Made by a program: the position numbers and the translations under genes. Positions 46,498 to 59,416 of a stretch of 64,000 nucleotides of DNA are shown piece by piece (position 1 is the stretch's first letter; every line of letters begins with the position of its first letter). The DNA comes from Lepas anatifera (taxonomy: Eukaryota; Arthropoda; Thecostraca; Lepadidae): positions 186,001 through 250,000 of the forward strand of contig JAOTON010001698.1 in the NCBI GenBank assembly GCA_034440635.1, in the 5' to 3' direction. The notes under the pieces are model-generated. The model had not been told where the DNA came from. It saw only the letters and a list, made by a program, of their open reading frames with translations, and did not search any database.

Positions 46498-47357
46498 CTA
46501 TGTTTTGATGCCTAAGATGCAGAGTTCCAGTATGACTGCAAGTGCAATGTACTTGATGGCCAGCTTTGTAATGCCGGGGAGGTGTGGGCATGGTATTATA
46601 GTGATTAGCAACCTTGCTTTCCACGCGGCCGACTCGGGTTTACGGCCCGGTAGATTCCTTGAGAAAGGAGCAATTTCATTCCCAAGAAACCCCTCCAACA
46701 GGGAAAGATTTGGCGACGCCATATAACCCTGGTGGTTGGTGCGTCGATAAGCCCCAAAAATTATTGCTATTATGCCAAGGAGGTCCAGCTTTGATCCTGA
46801 GCACCAGTTCGATGTGCTATACCCTGTGGCAGATGAATCCATCCCTCTTCTCAGCATTGCAGACTGAACTGGCTCCAGCTGTCACTTCCTTTACAGCTCT
46901 CTCTATGGCCTATGTGTGGGCGGCAGGGGAAGTACTCTACCTTCATGTGCTTCCCCATGAACTCTAGAGACTTGACCTTGGTCAAGCTGCAGGCCATGAT
47001 AAACTCGGTGATGGCCTCACGGTCGATTATAGTGTTGAGGGCAGACGCCTGTGTGTTGAGGCAGGACATGATCCGCAGCCTGAGGGAGGTGTTCTCCTTC
47101 TGGAGATAATCTTGACAAAGACGAACTTCCTCCTCCTCGCTGCAGAGCAATGTCATCAGGATCGCTTCGGTGTGAACGAACATTGCAGAGGAGCACACGG
47201 CGGGCATGACATTCAACTGCACCACCTTGGGCTGGGTACGAAGGTAGGAGAGCTCAACATGACTTTCCGAGGGCTGTCCAGCCAGTCGTTGCTGGTCTAC
47301 ACCTGTGGCCAGTAGGGAAAGTAAGGCTCGATAATGATAGCGACGATATCCTACCAA
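46498..47357 (-). pseudogene. Unrecognised protein fragments, minus copy of an inverted pair
   Basis: Minus frame 47357-46851 (168 codons) contains FVHTEAILMTLLCSEEEEVR, SLRLRIMSCLNT, AITEFIMACSLTK and MGKHMKVEYFPC. A second minus frame (46857-46498) carries ITKLAIKYIALAVILELCIL near its end. Both have counterparts on the plus strand to the right (47502-47891 and about 49074-49220), so they are probably parts of one decayed gene or element. I do not recognise the family: it has no transmembrane bundle or catalytic motif I can name. The hydrophobic ALAVILELCILGI piece is the only membrane-like stretch. Confidence 0.35.
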
Positions 47358-47407
47358 GTTCCAATTTCCCTACTGACTCCAGATGAAGGTTATCAACAAC
47401 TTGGTAG
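47351..47407. repeat. 10-bp inverted repeat at the centre of the inverted gene pair
   Basis: CTACCAAGTT at 47351-47360 and AACTTGGTAG at 47398-47407, separated by 37 bp, lie between the two divergent homologous fragments. Confidence 0.7.
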
Positions 47408-47501
47408 ACTGTCCCAGAAACGTCCTATCCTAGCTCTCATGCCTTGGGATCCAGCCCTAGATGATACGATTGACTGTCAGACTGACCGTGTGTTTCTCTG
47501 A

Positions 47502-47891
47502 ATGGTTCGCTCACTCCGAGAAGATCCCGAAGAACATGGCATGTTCTGCAGTGAGGCGGAGGAGAGGAGGACCACCTTCCACAGGATCATCTCCATCACA
47601 GGGGAGCAGGAGGTGGGGAACGTCTCTCTCAGGCTGCGGACCCTGCCCTACGTCAACATACAGATGACCACTCTCAAAAATATAATTGACTGGGATGGGG
47701 TCACCGAGTCTATCATCACCTGCAGCTTGATCAAATTCAAGTTCCCAGGGTTCATGGCGAAGCCCATGGAGGTAGAGCACTTCGTCTGCCACACGCAGGC
47801 CATGGCTGTAGCTGCCACGTCTGTAAAGCAAATGACAGCTGCCAATTATACCCGGGGGGCAAAGTGCCAAAAGCTGTCCGGCGTGTTGTAA
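47502..47891 (+). pseudogene. Unrecognised protein fragment, plus copy of the inverted pair
   Basis: 129 codons with FCSEAEERR, NVSLRLRTLPYVNIQ, GVTESIITCSLIKFKF and MAKPMEVEHFVC, aligning along its length with the minus-strand copy 145 bp to the left. The reading frame of the upstream part (AHSEKIPKN) has shifted relative to its partner, suggesting decay. A further stretch of homology lies at about 49074-49220 (MLRIKSKQDILGITKLTIK), more than 1 kb downstream and separated by unrelated sequence. Confidence 0.35.
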
Positions 47892-49849
47892 AAGGTTGTT
47901 GCACAGAAATGAAATCCCTGAAGATTCAGGATCATGACCTTGGGTGGACAACCGATACAGCGCCTACTCGTTGTCCGCAGGAGGTGCATTTGTCAAAGGA
48001 TGCACGCGCAAAATCGGCCCTTGCCTCTTGGACTTAAACGGCTTATAACTAAGATAAAAAGACCGTTGGTGGCAAAAACATAATTAAATTTTCAAGCTCA
48101 AAATACACTGCTTCTGCACATGTCAGTTTGTGTATTCTGGTTTGGTCCTATCACGTCATTTTTGGCACGTGCAGCTCAGCGAAAGAGGTGTACGTCAACA
48201 CCCCTTCTGGCTCAAAACCTGTATCTCTGTATGGGTTAAACGAACAGCCGTGAAACTTTGCATACATGTCGCTTAACATGTTCGGTATAATTGCTCCAAA
48301 AATGGTTTAGACACCTAGAAGATTTATTGAGATATGACATCATATCTGAGCGCATGCAAATGCACTCTTTTCAAGCCAATTGGGTAACTTTGTCCGAGAT
48401 GTTAGCTTCTTGCTTCAGTGCTGGTAATAACTGATTGGATAAGCAAATAGTTCCAAATGGTATCTTCCTGATTGAAATCAACCATTGTTCTCCATATTAT
48501 ATAGGAAATTGCGCAATGGGTGTTCTGCCCAATCCTCCAGCACGTGCAAAATCGCCTGAGGGACATCGTTATACCCCTTTCAGTTAAACTCAAGTAGATT
48601 AAACTCAGTTCAGTTAACAAACACCAAATTTGGCAGATGTAATGCTGCACATGTTTGATATATTAACACAAAGTTTTATGAGACTATAATGACTATTGCA
48701 AAAGTTATGGCCATTCATCAAAACACACGTATATGTGTCGTCCAATGCAAAATGTAGCGCACTGCAGTATCCTTATTGGCAGTGATGTTTGGGAGTGATT
48801 TAGTCCGCCTGTAGTTATTATGTGCCGCATTGCAGCTCCCGTCTGAAAACTGAAGAGGTATGCTGTGCGCCTGAGCATATGTTCCCTGGTATGAACAGTA
48901 GCGCAGGGTACCCCCGTGTTTTCCCGGTCTCTTCCATTGTAGCACCAGACCTTAGGAGTTGAGATCAAAAGATCAGTACCCACATTTCACTTTCATAGCC
49001 CACGTCCAAAGATATATTACATGCAAATGCCATTACATGCAAATACCATTATTATGTCTGTCGTGCTGGAAGAGGAATAGTTTTATCAGGCGATGGGCCC
49101 AGCACACCAAACTGATGCTCAGGATCAAGAGCAAGCAGGACATCCTCGGCATCACAAAGTTAACGATCAAATAGATGGAACTTGCAATCAATCTCAAACT
49201 CTATTTTAGGCCTCGAAAGACAGCAAGACTTACCGTGACCATCCTTTCCCTGAATCAATTCCTGCTGCTGTAAAGGAGTCCGTAATGACCTAAATAGCTC
49301 GTCTCGCTTGTGTCATGAGCTAGGTGATTCAAAGCTATCTAGGCATAGAGAAACGTGGTCGTTTGATATCAGGGCACTGTCTGTATTTTTCTTAATACTT
49401 TTTTTGGAAATGCGATAAAAAATCCGAAACATCTGCTACTATAAAGAGCAATGCTCTCGGTGATCTCATTTTTCAATTTTTCATATATTGACACAACCTA
49501 ATACACACAGGCATGCACCAGGCATTTCCATACATGACTTCTTACGTTATTTACCGCTGTTTCCTTTCATTGGATAGTTCCGTGTTGTTGTTTTTTTTCA
49601 CTTCGTAGTTGAAGACGGCCGGCCTCGTCACGCCTTTCGATGGCTCAGGGACGACTGTTGCTCGGCATTTGGTGCGGGGTGCGTGTCCAATGCATGCTTT
49701 GTGTTGGGATTGATATGAGATGGAGTTTGATTAGGTCCAGTTCTCGGGGCTCATTTGGAAACACTCGGGTAGTAGGTGCTTTGGCCTTTTTCACGCAGCG
49801 CTCCTCCTCCAGGGGCTTGCAGGTGGCGTACTACAGAACTGGAACTTTC
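47892..49849. other. No gene recognised apart from a fragment of the inverted pair
   Basis: The plus strand at about 49074-49220 matches part of the minus copy at 46498-46860. The rest is AT-rich without a recognisable domain. Confidence 0.5.
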
Positions 49850-51345
49850 CCAGACAAGCTATCGGGCCCGTTTGGGTTTCTTGTTCTATATTACAGTTGC
49901 TGATATTTGTATATTCGTTGCGGGGAGCCACCACAAAAGGGGGCAGCATCCCCCTGACCCCCGGTTCCTATGCCTATGCCGCCCAGGGGCCGCCAAATTA
50001 TCTTGGAGGTCCCCAAGGTCCAGACCATGGCTCAAGAACCCAAATCAGTCAGCTAAGGGGACCCAGACCAGTGCATTGGCCTTGGGACCAGCTTATCAAG
50101 GGACCCCACATAAGCACAGGGCCCCAGAAGTTCAGCACAGGGGAGCCCCAGATTCGCACAGGGTGCCAGATTAACTTAGGGGCCCGGTTCAGCTCAGAGG
50201 TCCCCAGGTCGGCTTATGTAGGGTCTGAAAACAGCTCAATGGGCTTGTTCAAGCTCACGGACCCCAGCTTAGCTCAGTGACGCTAGAACAGTTCAGGGGC
50301 CCCAGACCAGCTCAGGGCACTTGTTCAGCACAGGGGGCCCCGGATTAGCTTTGGAGGCCCAGCTCAGCTCAGGGGCCCCCAGATCGGCTGATATAGGGTC
50401 TCGTCTCATACCAGCTCAGGGGATCCGTTCAAGCTCACGGCCCCCAGCTTAGCCCAGGGAGCCTAGAAGAGTTCAGGGGCCTCCATACAGGATCAGAGGC
50501 CCCAGTTAAGCACAATGTACCCGGATTATTTTAAGGCCCAGCTCAGCTTAGGGGGCCCCAGGGTGGCTGATATAGAGTCTCAGAACATCTCAAGGGGCCC
50601 ATTCAAGCTCACGGCCGCCAGGTCAGTAGCTGTAAAGCCTTATAGGGGTCCCAGACCATCTCAGGGGCCCTCAGTGCAACACAGGGGCCCATATTAGCTC
50701 TGATGACCAGATTAGCTTAAGGGCCCGGATCAGCTTAGGGGCCCCTTGTCGGCATATATAGGGTTTCGGAACAGTTCAGGGTTCCAATTAAAGCCTACAA
50801 CCCCAAGTTTAGGTCAGGGGCCCTTTTACTGTGCAGGGGCCCCAGATAAGTTTAGGGCCTCCCGTGCAGCACGGGGGACCCAGATAAGCTCAGGGGACAA
50901 TATTAACTTTTCGCTCCCAGCTCAGTTCAGGGGCCTTGGGGCCCCCTAGGTAGGTGGATATAGGGTCTGGCCAACTCAAGGGGCCCCGTTCAAGGTCACG
51001 GCTTCTAGCTCAGCTTAGGGATCCTAGAACAGTTCATGCTGCCAAAACTATCTCAGTGGCCCTCAGTTCAGCTCAAGGGGCCCAGATTAGCTCGTATGGC
51101 ATCAGAGGCCAGTTCAGGGGACCCGAACAGCTCAGGGGGCCTTAAAATCGACTCATAGGACCTCAGCTTAGTTTAGGGGCACAGGTAAGTTAAGGGGTTT
51201 CTGGGGCAAGCTATCAGACCAGTTTGAGTTTCTTGCTTGATATTACAGTTGTTGATATTCTTGTCTCCGTTGCGGGGGTCCACCACAGAAAAGTGGGGGG
51301 CCAGTGGCCCCCCTGCCCCCCCCGCTTCCTACGCCTATGCTATCC
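49850..51345. repeat. Direct repeats (~135 bp) flanking a GCTCAGGGGCCCC array
   Basis: The left arm (about 49856-49980) and right arm (about 51209-51345) share CAAGCTATC, GTTTCTTG, ATATTACAGTTG, GTTGCGGGG and CCTATGC in the same order and orientation. Between them is a 1.2-kb array of CAGCTCAGGGGCCCCAGA-like units. The words ATATAGGGTCT and TTCAAGCTCACGGCC recur at about 50214, 50391, 50568, 50755 and 50958, a higher-order period of roughly 180-200 bp. Confidence 0.75.
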
Positions 51346-54344
51346 TTATCTTGACCTTTTGCAGACACGGCCTTACTTAGTATGCTCTAGCTTCCATAAC
51401 ATTATATTTTTGTCACAGTGGAGGCCAGCATAATATCTATTGCGCCTATTTGGTTGGCTTCACTGGCGCAGATAAGGTACCAATCCTGCAGGTGGTAAGT
51501 TCAATAACAGCATTTATGATCTGTTTTGATAGAAAAGTTTGTACGGATTTCAGTGGTGTACCCTACCACTCCTTCATTCACTATCCGATCCCTTAGTTAG
51601 AAGAAACAGTCGCACGATGTTTGAGTCATTTATGATTCAACTGGCACAAGCAGGTTAAAAATGCAGCAGCAATAAGATCAGATGCAGACAATATCTAGAT
51701 AGCTAGCCTTAGTTTAGTTTCTTCCAAACACCCAGTCTAGAGAGCCCAAATGTGATATATTTTTCGTATTGTAATCATGCCTCTTCGCTGCAGCACTGTC
51801 ATTTGTCAAAACATACAAAGCCCATATTAATCTGGCAGTTAGGCCCGTTGTGCTCCGTCAATCATAACGCATTAACAAACTTAAAACACTTAAAACTGAC
51901 AAAAAATAGTGTCGATTTTAAGTCTGGTGAGCTATAGCAGGGCACGAGACCCAAATGAACTTTTTAGTTTTTTGTGATAATCACTTGACTTAAAGTGAGA
52001 AAATAAATCCCATGTTTGTTCTAAGTACGGATTTTCTAAGTGCTCTATTTCAGATAATTTGCTGTCTCTTCTCTGCTAGTTATCGTTGGTAGGGCACAGA
52101 GTCATTTCCTCTAGAGTCCTTGTCTTATAATCATTTGCTATGAACTCCCCCTATGACTGATCAATTTTATTCGACGCTTCAAGAACAGTAGCCCCTGTGC
52201 TGTGACATGTCGCTTATCAAAACCATACCAACACAATGGCCCAGGTACGGCCTCGCCGTCAGGAAGAGTTTGGCTGACAAAGAGAACAGAAAACATTTCA
52301 AGGCATGCACATAGCCGGGATTTTTCGGACCGGTCACGTTGACAGTAACTGACAGAAGAAAATGGTCACTGTGAATGTATCATTTAAGCGACCCGACTTC
52401 AAAACCAATAGCAAATACACTGCCAAAGTACTTGTAACGATAAGGTGAATGATAAAACATTTGTCAGGGAAATTTCATAGCATATAACTTTTTTTGCGGC
52501 GCTGTGTGGGGTTTTGCTCTCCTGTGAGGGATTTTCCATAGCATTGTAGAATGAGAGTAGCTGCTTTCCTATCCCTTTTAGTAAAGTAATATTCCCTTCT
52601 TAACTTTTAACGAATTATTAACCAGCCTTACCAGATTCAATTGTTTTGCCATTTGCTATGTTAAGCCATCCTATAGCTGTTGATAGATGTTGCAATGTAT
52701 AGATGAACGCATGGGCCAGTGCGTGATGTGGCACTGCTTTATAAATTGTTAACTGTTAACATTGGTATAAGATGGCAAACACCACTTTCATATCAAAAAA
52801 CAATTTTTCAAAGGTAATAATAAATTCACGGCTCCAGGGTAAATAGAAGCATTTCTATGTCATAACCATATTATGTCCATAATATGTCATAACCATACAA
52901 TAAGCGTTGGGCCGATTTATGGTGGGTAAATTGCGCAACCATCATTAAGATCATAAGACGTTATTTGACCTCTCTCCTTTAACCTGATGTAGAAAATTAT
53001 AGTCAAACGGATACAAAAGCTTGAAAGTACCCTGGGAAAAGATCAGAGGTAGGTCGTCTCATGATAGCCTACCTTGATTTGAGTTCTGTACAAGTCTGCC
53101 TTATCAATCATAATCTAAAACTAAGGTTGTGAAAACATCATCTCACTAATAACCGCCAACGTTGGGATTTCATACGTAATAAGGTAAACCTGGACCGGTA
53201 GAGTTGGGGTATAACTCGAAACATGTTACACCTTTTTAGCTTTTTAGCATCTCCACTTATCAACTCAAGCATAGTTCTAACTATTCTATTACCAACAATG
53301 AATTACACTAAATAAAAATGTTCCCCTGATGCCTCGGTAAGTACCCGACGGAAATACCTGCCGTAATATTGGAGATAGATCCAGTATCATTGACGATTGC
53401 TTTACCTTTGAGGAGGCATTACGGCAAACATTATGAAATTCATTTGAGGCATCAGAGATCTGCCGATCAACTTGTTAATTATCTGCTTTAGAATTTGCTA
53501 TGATTGACTAGATTGATCATCCATGAAACTTCGCATCTGCTAGAGCATGCGCCCCATTCCCGCAAATTCATTCAGGTGCATTACCTACTGAGGTGGGACT
53601 GACAGGACTTCAAACTTATGAATACACTTGTTTTCATAAGCATTTTGGATAGCTACGCGGAGAGTTAAAGATTTCGGACGTTGCACAGGCAGGTGGGAAT
53701 ATTACACGAAGTGCAGCTTCGCTTCAGTTGAGAACCTTCTAGGACTACACGATAGAAAGTTTATCTTAGAGGACTAGCACAGTTACTCATTGAGCATTGG
53801 ATCGCTAGGAACACTGCCTAAGCTGATGAAAATAAAGCAAAGGATCAGCTACGTGGGTTTTTCTAGTCCATGCCATATTTTTTGTGCGTGGATTCTAAAT
53901 ATGTAATCCGCGAAATCCTACTTTAGTGCCAATCATCAATTTTCTTATTTAAAAAAGGTTTTGACCCCAATAGCGTTGAAATATCGACAAAGAAACCCCA
54001 ATAGCGTTGAAATATCGACAAAGAAACATTATATTTGCTCTTTTTCAAACCACCAACGACCTGATAATACAACTATCAGACTTAATTTATTGTTTTCTTG
54101 TTGTAGCATCTGTGATTTTGTGGGAAATATGAAGTAGTATTAGTGGTATTAGTGCACGATCAATATAACCCAGCAATACTAGCATCGTGCCCTCGGATAC
54201 TATAGTACGTGTATCTTTTCCGAGGAACCTCGGAGAAAATTTACTAGTTTAAGTATTTTAAGCATAATTAGAAGAATAGAACCATGGTAAATACGAAAAC
54301 GGAGCAGGGATTGGTGCGGCCTTACACCGTGGTACTACTGGTGA
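51346..54344. other. 3-kb AT-rich stretch, nothing recognised
   Basis: No coding domain, terminal repeat or RNA gene was seen. It contains a 31-bp perfect tandem duplication at 53965-54026. Confidence 0.55.
53965..54026. repeat. 31-bp tandem duplication
   Basis: CCCCAATAGCGTTGAAATAT plus 11 bases, present twice in a row without differences. Confidence 0.9.
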
Positions 54345-54545
54345 CAGGAGCGCAGCCAGGGGGGGCACAGGGGGCACATGCCCCCCATCGGTGACGGGGT
54401 GCCCTTTTGATTGCCAGGTGGTGTACTCTCTTTGGTCCGTGCCGCTCGAAATTTAGTGTCCTACGCCGTTGAACCTAGATGGAACTAGACCGCATTTAGC
54501 GATTTCAACTATTGTTCGACAATTAAGGGTGCGTTACCCTCGACA
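54345..54545 (-). mobile_element. Fragment of the hAT-like family (right terminus)
   Basis: CAGGAGCGCAGCCAGG at 54345 followed by CACATGCCCCCCATCGGTGA is the reverse complement of the right end of the 39551-42569 element, and homology runs to about 54540. No opposite terminus was found before the next recognisable element, so this copy is truncated or rearranged. Confidence 0.75.
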
Positions 54546-56363
54546 CATGCGCCACACGACAAGACCCATCAGAACTAAAACCCTGTTTCCCAAACAACAG
54601 ATGTCAGGTCATTCGTTCATTCATCTCGATACAAAGATTGCCCACGTGACACGTTGGTTGTAAGCCGTAGTGCGCTGCGCATTCCACGCTTTACGACCCT
54701 TCAGGCGACCAAGAACCGCTGCGGGCAAGGTCAGACGCGTCGCAGTAACAGGTGCTCTCGCAGAGGCGGGCCCAGTATTTTTCCAAGGGCAGACTGCTAT
54801 TGGGCAAATGTCTTGATTTCTCTACATGAGAAAGCGGTTGCAGCACGCACCACTGTCACCTGGGATGGACTAAAGCTAGCCAAATGGCAGTTCAAGCATG
54901 GCTGTGGACTGGCTACGCTATTTACGCTAGTAAGCAGCTAGTCAGCGGCAGGATCCGCGCCCATTTCCTACTTCCCACTTTGGCCACTTTCGTGACCAAA
55001 TTTTATGTTCTTGGCCCGCCCTGCATCGGTGGGTCGTCATTCTCCGCGCGTACACACACATGCACATACACATGACACATGGGCCGGGTGCCCGCATTTG
55101 TGACCGCCTTGGCGTATCTTAGGGATCCCCCGCCTCGTAGCAGTCACGGAAAGGGGCTCACTGACTCACTCACCCACCGAACTCTAAGGCGCGCAGCTCC
55201 ATGTGCTTGCCCAAGTATTTATTGCGGAACATTTTTCTGGTGCTCGGAGAAGGGGTAGCGTTCTACCCCTCGATCATGTGCGGAGTTGTCCTCACTGTGA
55301 TCGAGAGGTGTTTCTGATTATAGGATAGTTTGTGTTGTAATCGACTATACACGTGTACGATCTCAATCCCGTCCACACCCTTTCTGACCACATCAGTTCG
55401 ATATAAACCAAAGTTTTTGTAATGTATTGGAAGTAGTTTCCCAAGTTATAGGCCCTGACCTAGGACAGGATCAAAAGATGATCTACTAAACAAGAGACCG
55501 TCCATAAAGTGCCTAAGGAAAAACAGGGGGTGGGAAGTCAGCAACCGTTTTGTTAGACGTTACAACAGGGCGTAAGAAAGTATTACCATGATGGAGGGGG
55601 TTAAAATTATAAGAACACATGCTACGTAATTTATGGATAGGCCCTCAGATGACTTAGAATTAACTCTGATGTGATTCAACGGAGTCAACACATCATTATC
55701 ATTGGATTTTGGAATTGTTTGTGTGACCTTTTTATGAGGAGAGGAGCCGTGAGAGATTCGTGTGAAAACGTGTCCTGATATCTAAATAACCCTCACATGC
55801 CTCCAGTCACGAGGCCATAGTTCCCTGGTGTTAAGAGCTAAAGGCATGTTCGTGCAAACACGCACTATGAAAGTTGCATAGTCCGTACCGATTTTCAAGA
55901 AATGAACGACGTTTCTGCAATATTCGGCCAGCATTAGGGGTGATGCAACACCGCCTCCCCGCGAAATTTCAGTGGGGTGTCATCGGCCTTTCAAGGAGTA
56001 TGATGATCATTTCAGGGAAGGCCCTAGTTCAATTGGACGAGAAAATATCCTCTTGCTGGAAATATATAGATTCAAGAATGACTTTTATGGAGTTTAAATG
56101 ACACAGAAAACACCGTGATATGTCAGGGGCGCAAAAAATGTGTATAAATCGCAGCAAAAAGAGAAATAAACGGTTATTTTGTTAAAGAAATTGCAAAGTG
56201 GCAACATCAGCAGCAAAACATATTGCATCGGGCTTGAGCTTCAAGCACCGAGGGTGAAGAGAGTTTACCGTTTGAAAATTCGGAACATTGAATGCGATAA
56301 AGCTGATGGACTAAGGAACGGGACACGCAAGTCCTCACATGGCCACCCCAAAGTGGGAGAATC
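54546..56363. other. No gene recognised
   Basis: Mixed composition with a short CA-rich run near 55,060. Open frames show no domain. Confidence 0.5.
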
Positions 56364-56485
56364 AATCGCGGATCCAGGGGTGCAAAGGGGGCACGTGCCT
56401 CCTTCGTTCGACCCTCGGTGCCCCCTGAAATGGCTGCGGCGCTCCTCTGAAAGATCGATGGCACCCCCTGAAAGGTCGCTAGTCA
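56364..56485. mobile_element. Truncated relative of the 259-bp hAT-like MITE
   Basis: GCGGATCCAGGGGTGCAAAG at about 56370 and the following GGCACGTGCC, GCCCCCTGAAATGG and CACCCCCTGAAAGGTCG words match the MITE at 22549-22807. The right terminus is absent. Confidence 0.65.
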
Positions 56486-58313
56486 GCAGCCTTGGCGATA
56501 ACAGGTGCTGGAAGAATATGACACAGAAATCTGACTCACACAATTGTTTGCCTTTTCTTATGAGGAGTGTACTATGGGGACACACTAGTTGAGTGAATTT
56601 CTGCCCTGCGGTCGTCGTCGTCATTTTTTCCACTCTACTCCCAGGACATCGCCGCTTTTTTCCCCTGAAAGCTCTTGTCATTCCAGCTCATGGCGGCCAG
56701 AAATTGGTCTTACTGATATTGGTAGAGCCTAGTGTTCTGCCGTTTGTACTCCTCTGACAGGAGAGTGTCATCTTTGACAATGGCGATGGAGGCACAATGA
56801 TCAAAATCCTAGAATGCTTAGAAGAGAATGACATCCAGGCTCTGTGAATTTCCCATTCACTTTTTTTCTTTCTCACTTTTGGACCCACTTTTCTAGTGGA
56901 TTTATTTTGGCATAATTCAATAATCCTAGTGCATATAAAATCATCTGGTGTGGAAGGAAGGAAAATTTGGATGAAAAATGTGCAAACTTTAAGCAAGGGA
57001 TGTAATCGAGTTTAAACTAACTCCCACAACCGTTTGGACTTGCCACTCGCCTACCATATTTTCAAATGTGAATTTTACACTCAGTATCTCAGTGCAAAAC
57101 CATTTTTGAGACACTGCGGAGTGGGGCGCTGCGACATCCCAAAGATTAGCCAGCATACTAAACGCGTCTTTCATTTTTTAGCGTCACCCTCTCACTCTGT
57201 TCTTTGTCAGAAAAAATATTCCATCCAGCAGCCGTCGCAAGTTCCCCTTGCAGTTATATTCCGTGAATGCCATGGCTCAAAATATATTCACATTTACACT
57301 TGCACTGGTAGCAGTGGCATCTCCATAAAGGCGAGGATCTTCCTGCTGTTGGTAAGGTCGTATTTTAGCACCTCTCGCTCTGTTGGAAGTTTTGCTCTGC
57401 TGAGGGAGGATGATGGGCAACAAATGAAGAAGGCTTCCACAGATCTAAGCTGACTCCGGGGGATAATGTTTTGGGTTTTCACTCTTTGGAACAGATCTCT
57501 CGCTTCGGCATTTGCTTCTAGTGATCATAGGCCAATCAATTTCTAAATGTCCCCAAAAATCGATTACTTGGGTACATAAAAGTACGAACAAGATTCGGGC
57601 GGGCTAATTCGGCATAAGCCTCACTTAAGATCGTTCCCTGTCACCCGCCTCTCCTTGCTATTGCACTCAGCTCACGTCGGTAAAAACACCGTCTTGGGTC
57701 AACTAGGCTATTTGACGCAAATCAGATACAATTTAACAACGTATTCTTCCTTTTTCCTTTAAATATATTTGGAATGATCTACTCTGTCAATATTATTTCG
57801 AAAATACACCCACGTAGCTTTCCGGTACGATTTTTGATGAGCTGCGAATATGCAACATTTACTTCAGGCTGATTTTCGATCGCAGACGGTGACCTGATTG
57901 CGACCAAATTTTGAACGGATGTCCAAAATGAACCAAATAATGAAAAAATTTTCGGGGGCATTTTTAAACAAAAGTGTGCAAACTATAAAGTCATATTGCT
58001 TATCAAAACACCAACTCAGCAACATTTCATATGTTAGTAGACAGGGGTGTAATTTTCAAAAAATCTTTGGGGTGCTCAGTCGGTGGTGGGCGGCACCCCA
58101 AAGGGGCGGCAGCTTTGGGGGGAGGGGGTGGCACCCCTTCATTGCACCAAATATGTTATTCATCGCTTTTTTGTGCCTTAGCACAGGGAACATTCTATAT
58201 GTTGGGTAGATATTCTAAAGCTTTTGCCACACGTGTTTGCTTTTTAGGCGACATCCCAAAGCTACGTACACGTCTTAAAATAATCCAATCTGAGCTTTAA
58301 TTCTTTCCACGAT
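56486..58313. other. No gene recognised
   Basis: AT-rich sequence; a GGCACCCC-rich patch at 58,075-58,140 resembles dispersed-repeat material. No domain-bearing frame. Confidence 0.5.
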
Positions 58314-58616
58314 CAGGGGCGCAGCCAGAGCTTTGGTATGGGGGCCACACCACCTTTCAGGGGCACCCCAAGAGAGGAATGACACTTCAAACGTAACCTA
58401 AAAACTTCCTATATCTTAGTCAATATCAACTTTTGGGTACCTTTGGTCCAAGAAAAATGCAAATCAAGCATTGCCGGAGAAAGAAAACTGAAAAAGTGTC
58501 ACTGAAATCTCATGAAAATAGCCAGAACACGACTTTTTGGGATAGACTTTAGGACAAATCAGCCAACTCATGCAAGTTCTTGACATCAGAGAAATCAGTG
58601 GAGCTTGTGATATCTG

Positions 58617-59416
58617 ATATATGATGTCAAGTGTATATCGGATTGTCAAGTGTATATCGGATCGCTGTTTTGGTATACTTATTGCTTTGTATGATGCCAA
58701 ACATGTTCTGCCCACTGAAGTACTCCCTCGTGTTATTGACTCGCTTGTATTTTCACATGTTAGGTACTGCATTCAGGTCTATGGAAGCACAAATTCTGAA
58801 TCAAAGAACAAGATGCAGAAAATCTTTAACTTTGCGGCCAGAATAATATCAGGTCGAAGGAAGCACGACCATATCTCGGATGTCATTGAAGAGCTGGGAT
58901 GGCTCAATGCCCAGCGTTTTATCGAATATTTTGACAGGTGTATGCTTTATAAGTTGATAACGACAAGTTGCCCTTCGTCCCTGGCATCGAATTTTCGTTT
59001 TAACCGTGATGTTTTGAATCGGGAGACAAGACAATCGGAAAACTTGGCACTCCCAAAGCCGAGAACAAATTATGGAAAACGTAGCTTTGTTCATCGTGTC
59101 TCATCGCTTTACAACAATATTTGTGTACTTGTTGGAAATCCTCGGGCAAAAAACTATTGTGTCTTCAAAAAGAATATCAGGCGCGCTGTGCGGGGTGATC
59201 GGATGAATTGAGTGCTCGTAGATTCATAGTATCATATTTTACATTTCTATTTTAATTTAGCAATTCTCATATCATGTTCGGGTATGTATGTAGTTCTTAT
59301 GTTCATTTCGTGACGATGTGCTGGAGCACTGACATTTGACTATGTTTTTGACAAAGGTCTAAGAATAACCCACTGTGTGCGGAAAGACCTGCTGATGTGA
59401 ATACATACATACATAC
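58617..59416 (+). mobile_element. 5'-truncated LINE inserted in the hAT-like copy
   Basis: An 800-bp insert flanked by ATATCTG (58610-58616 and 59417-59423), a target duplication confirmed by the uninterrupted site in the other hAT-like copy (near 39841). It contains the C-terminal part of a non-LTR retrotransposon protein and ends in an (ATAC)n tail, as target-primed elements of CR1/L2-type clades often do. Clade assignment is tentative. Confidence 0.8.
58621..59211 (+). pseudogene. LINE reverse transcriptase C-terminal fragment
   Basis: 196 codons with HVLPTEVLPRVIDSLVFSH, VRYCIQVYGS, KIFNFAARIISGRRKHDHIS and the terminal RTNYGKRSFVHRVSSLYNNI. These motifs follow the polymerase palm in LINE ORF2 proteins. 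The catalytic core is missing because of 5' truncation. The start codon is incidental. It is related to the LINE at the right end of the window. Confidence 0.8.

Noticed and set aside
49640..50280. Open frames at the left edge of the GCTCAGGGGCCCC array
   Set aside because: They run into the degenerate array and show no domain; open by composition.
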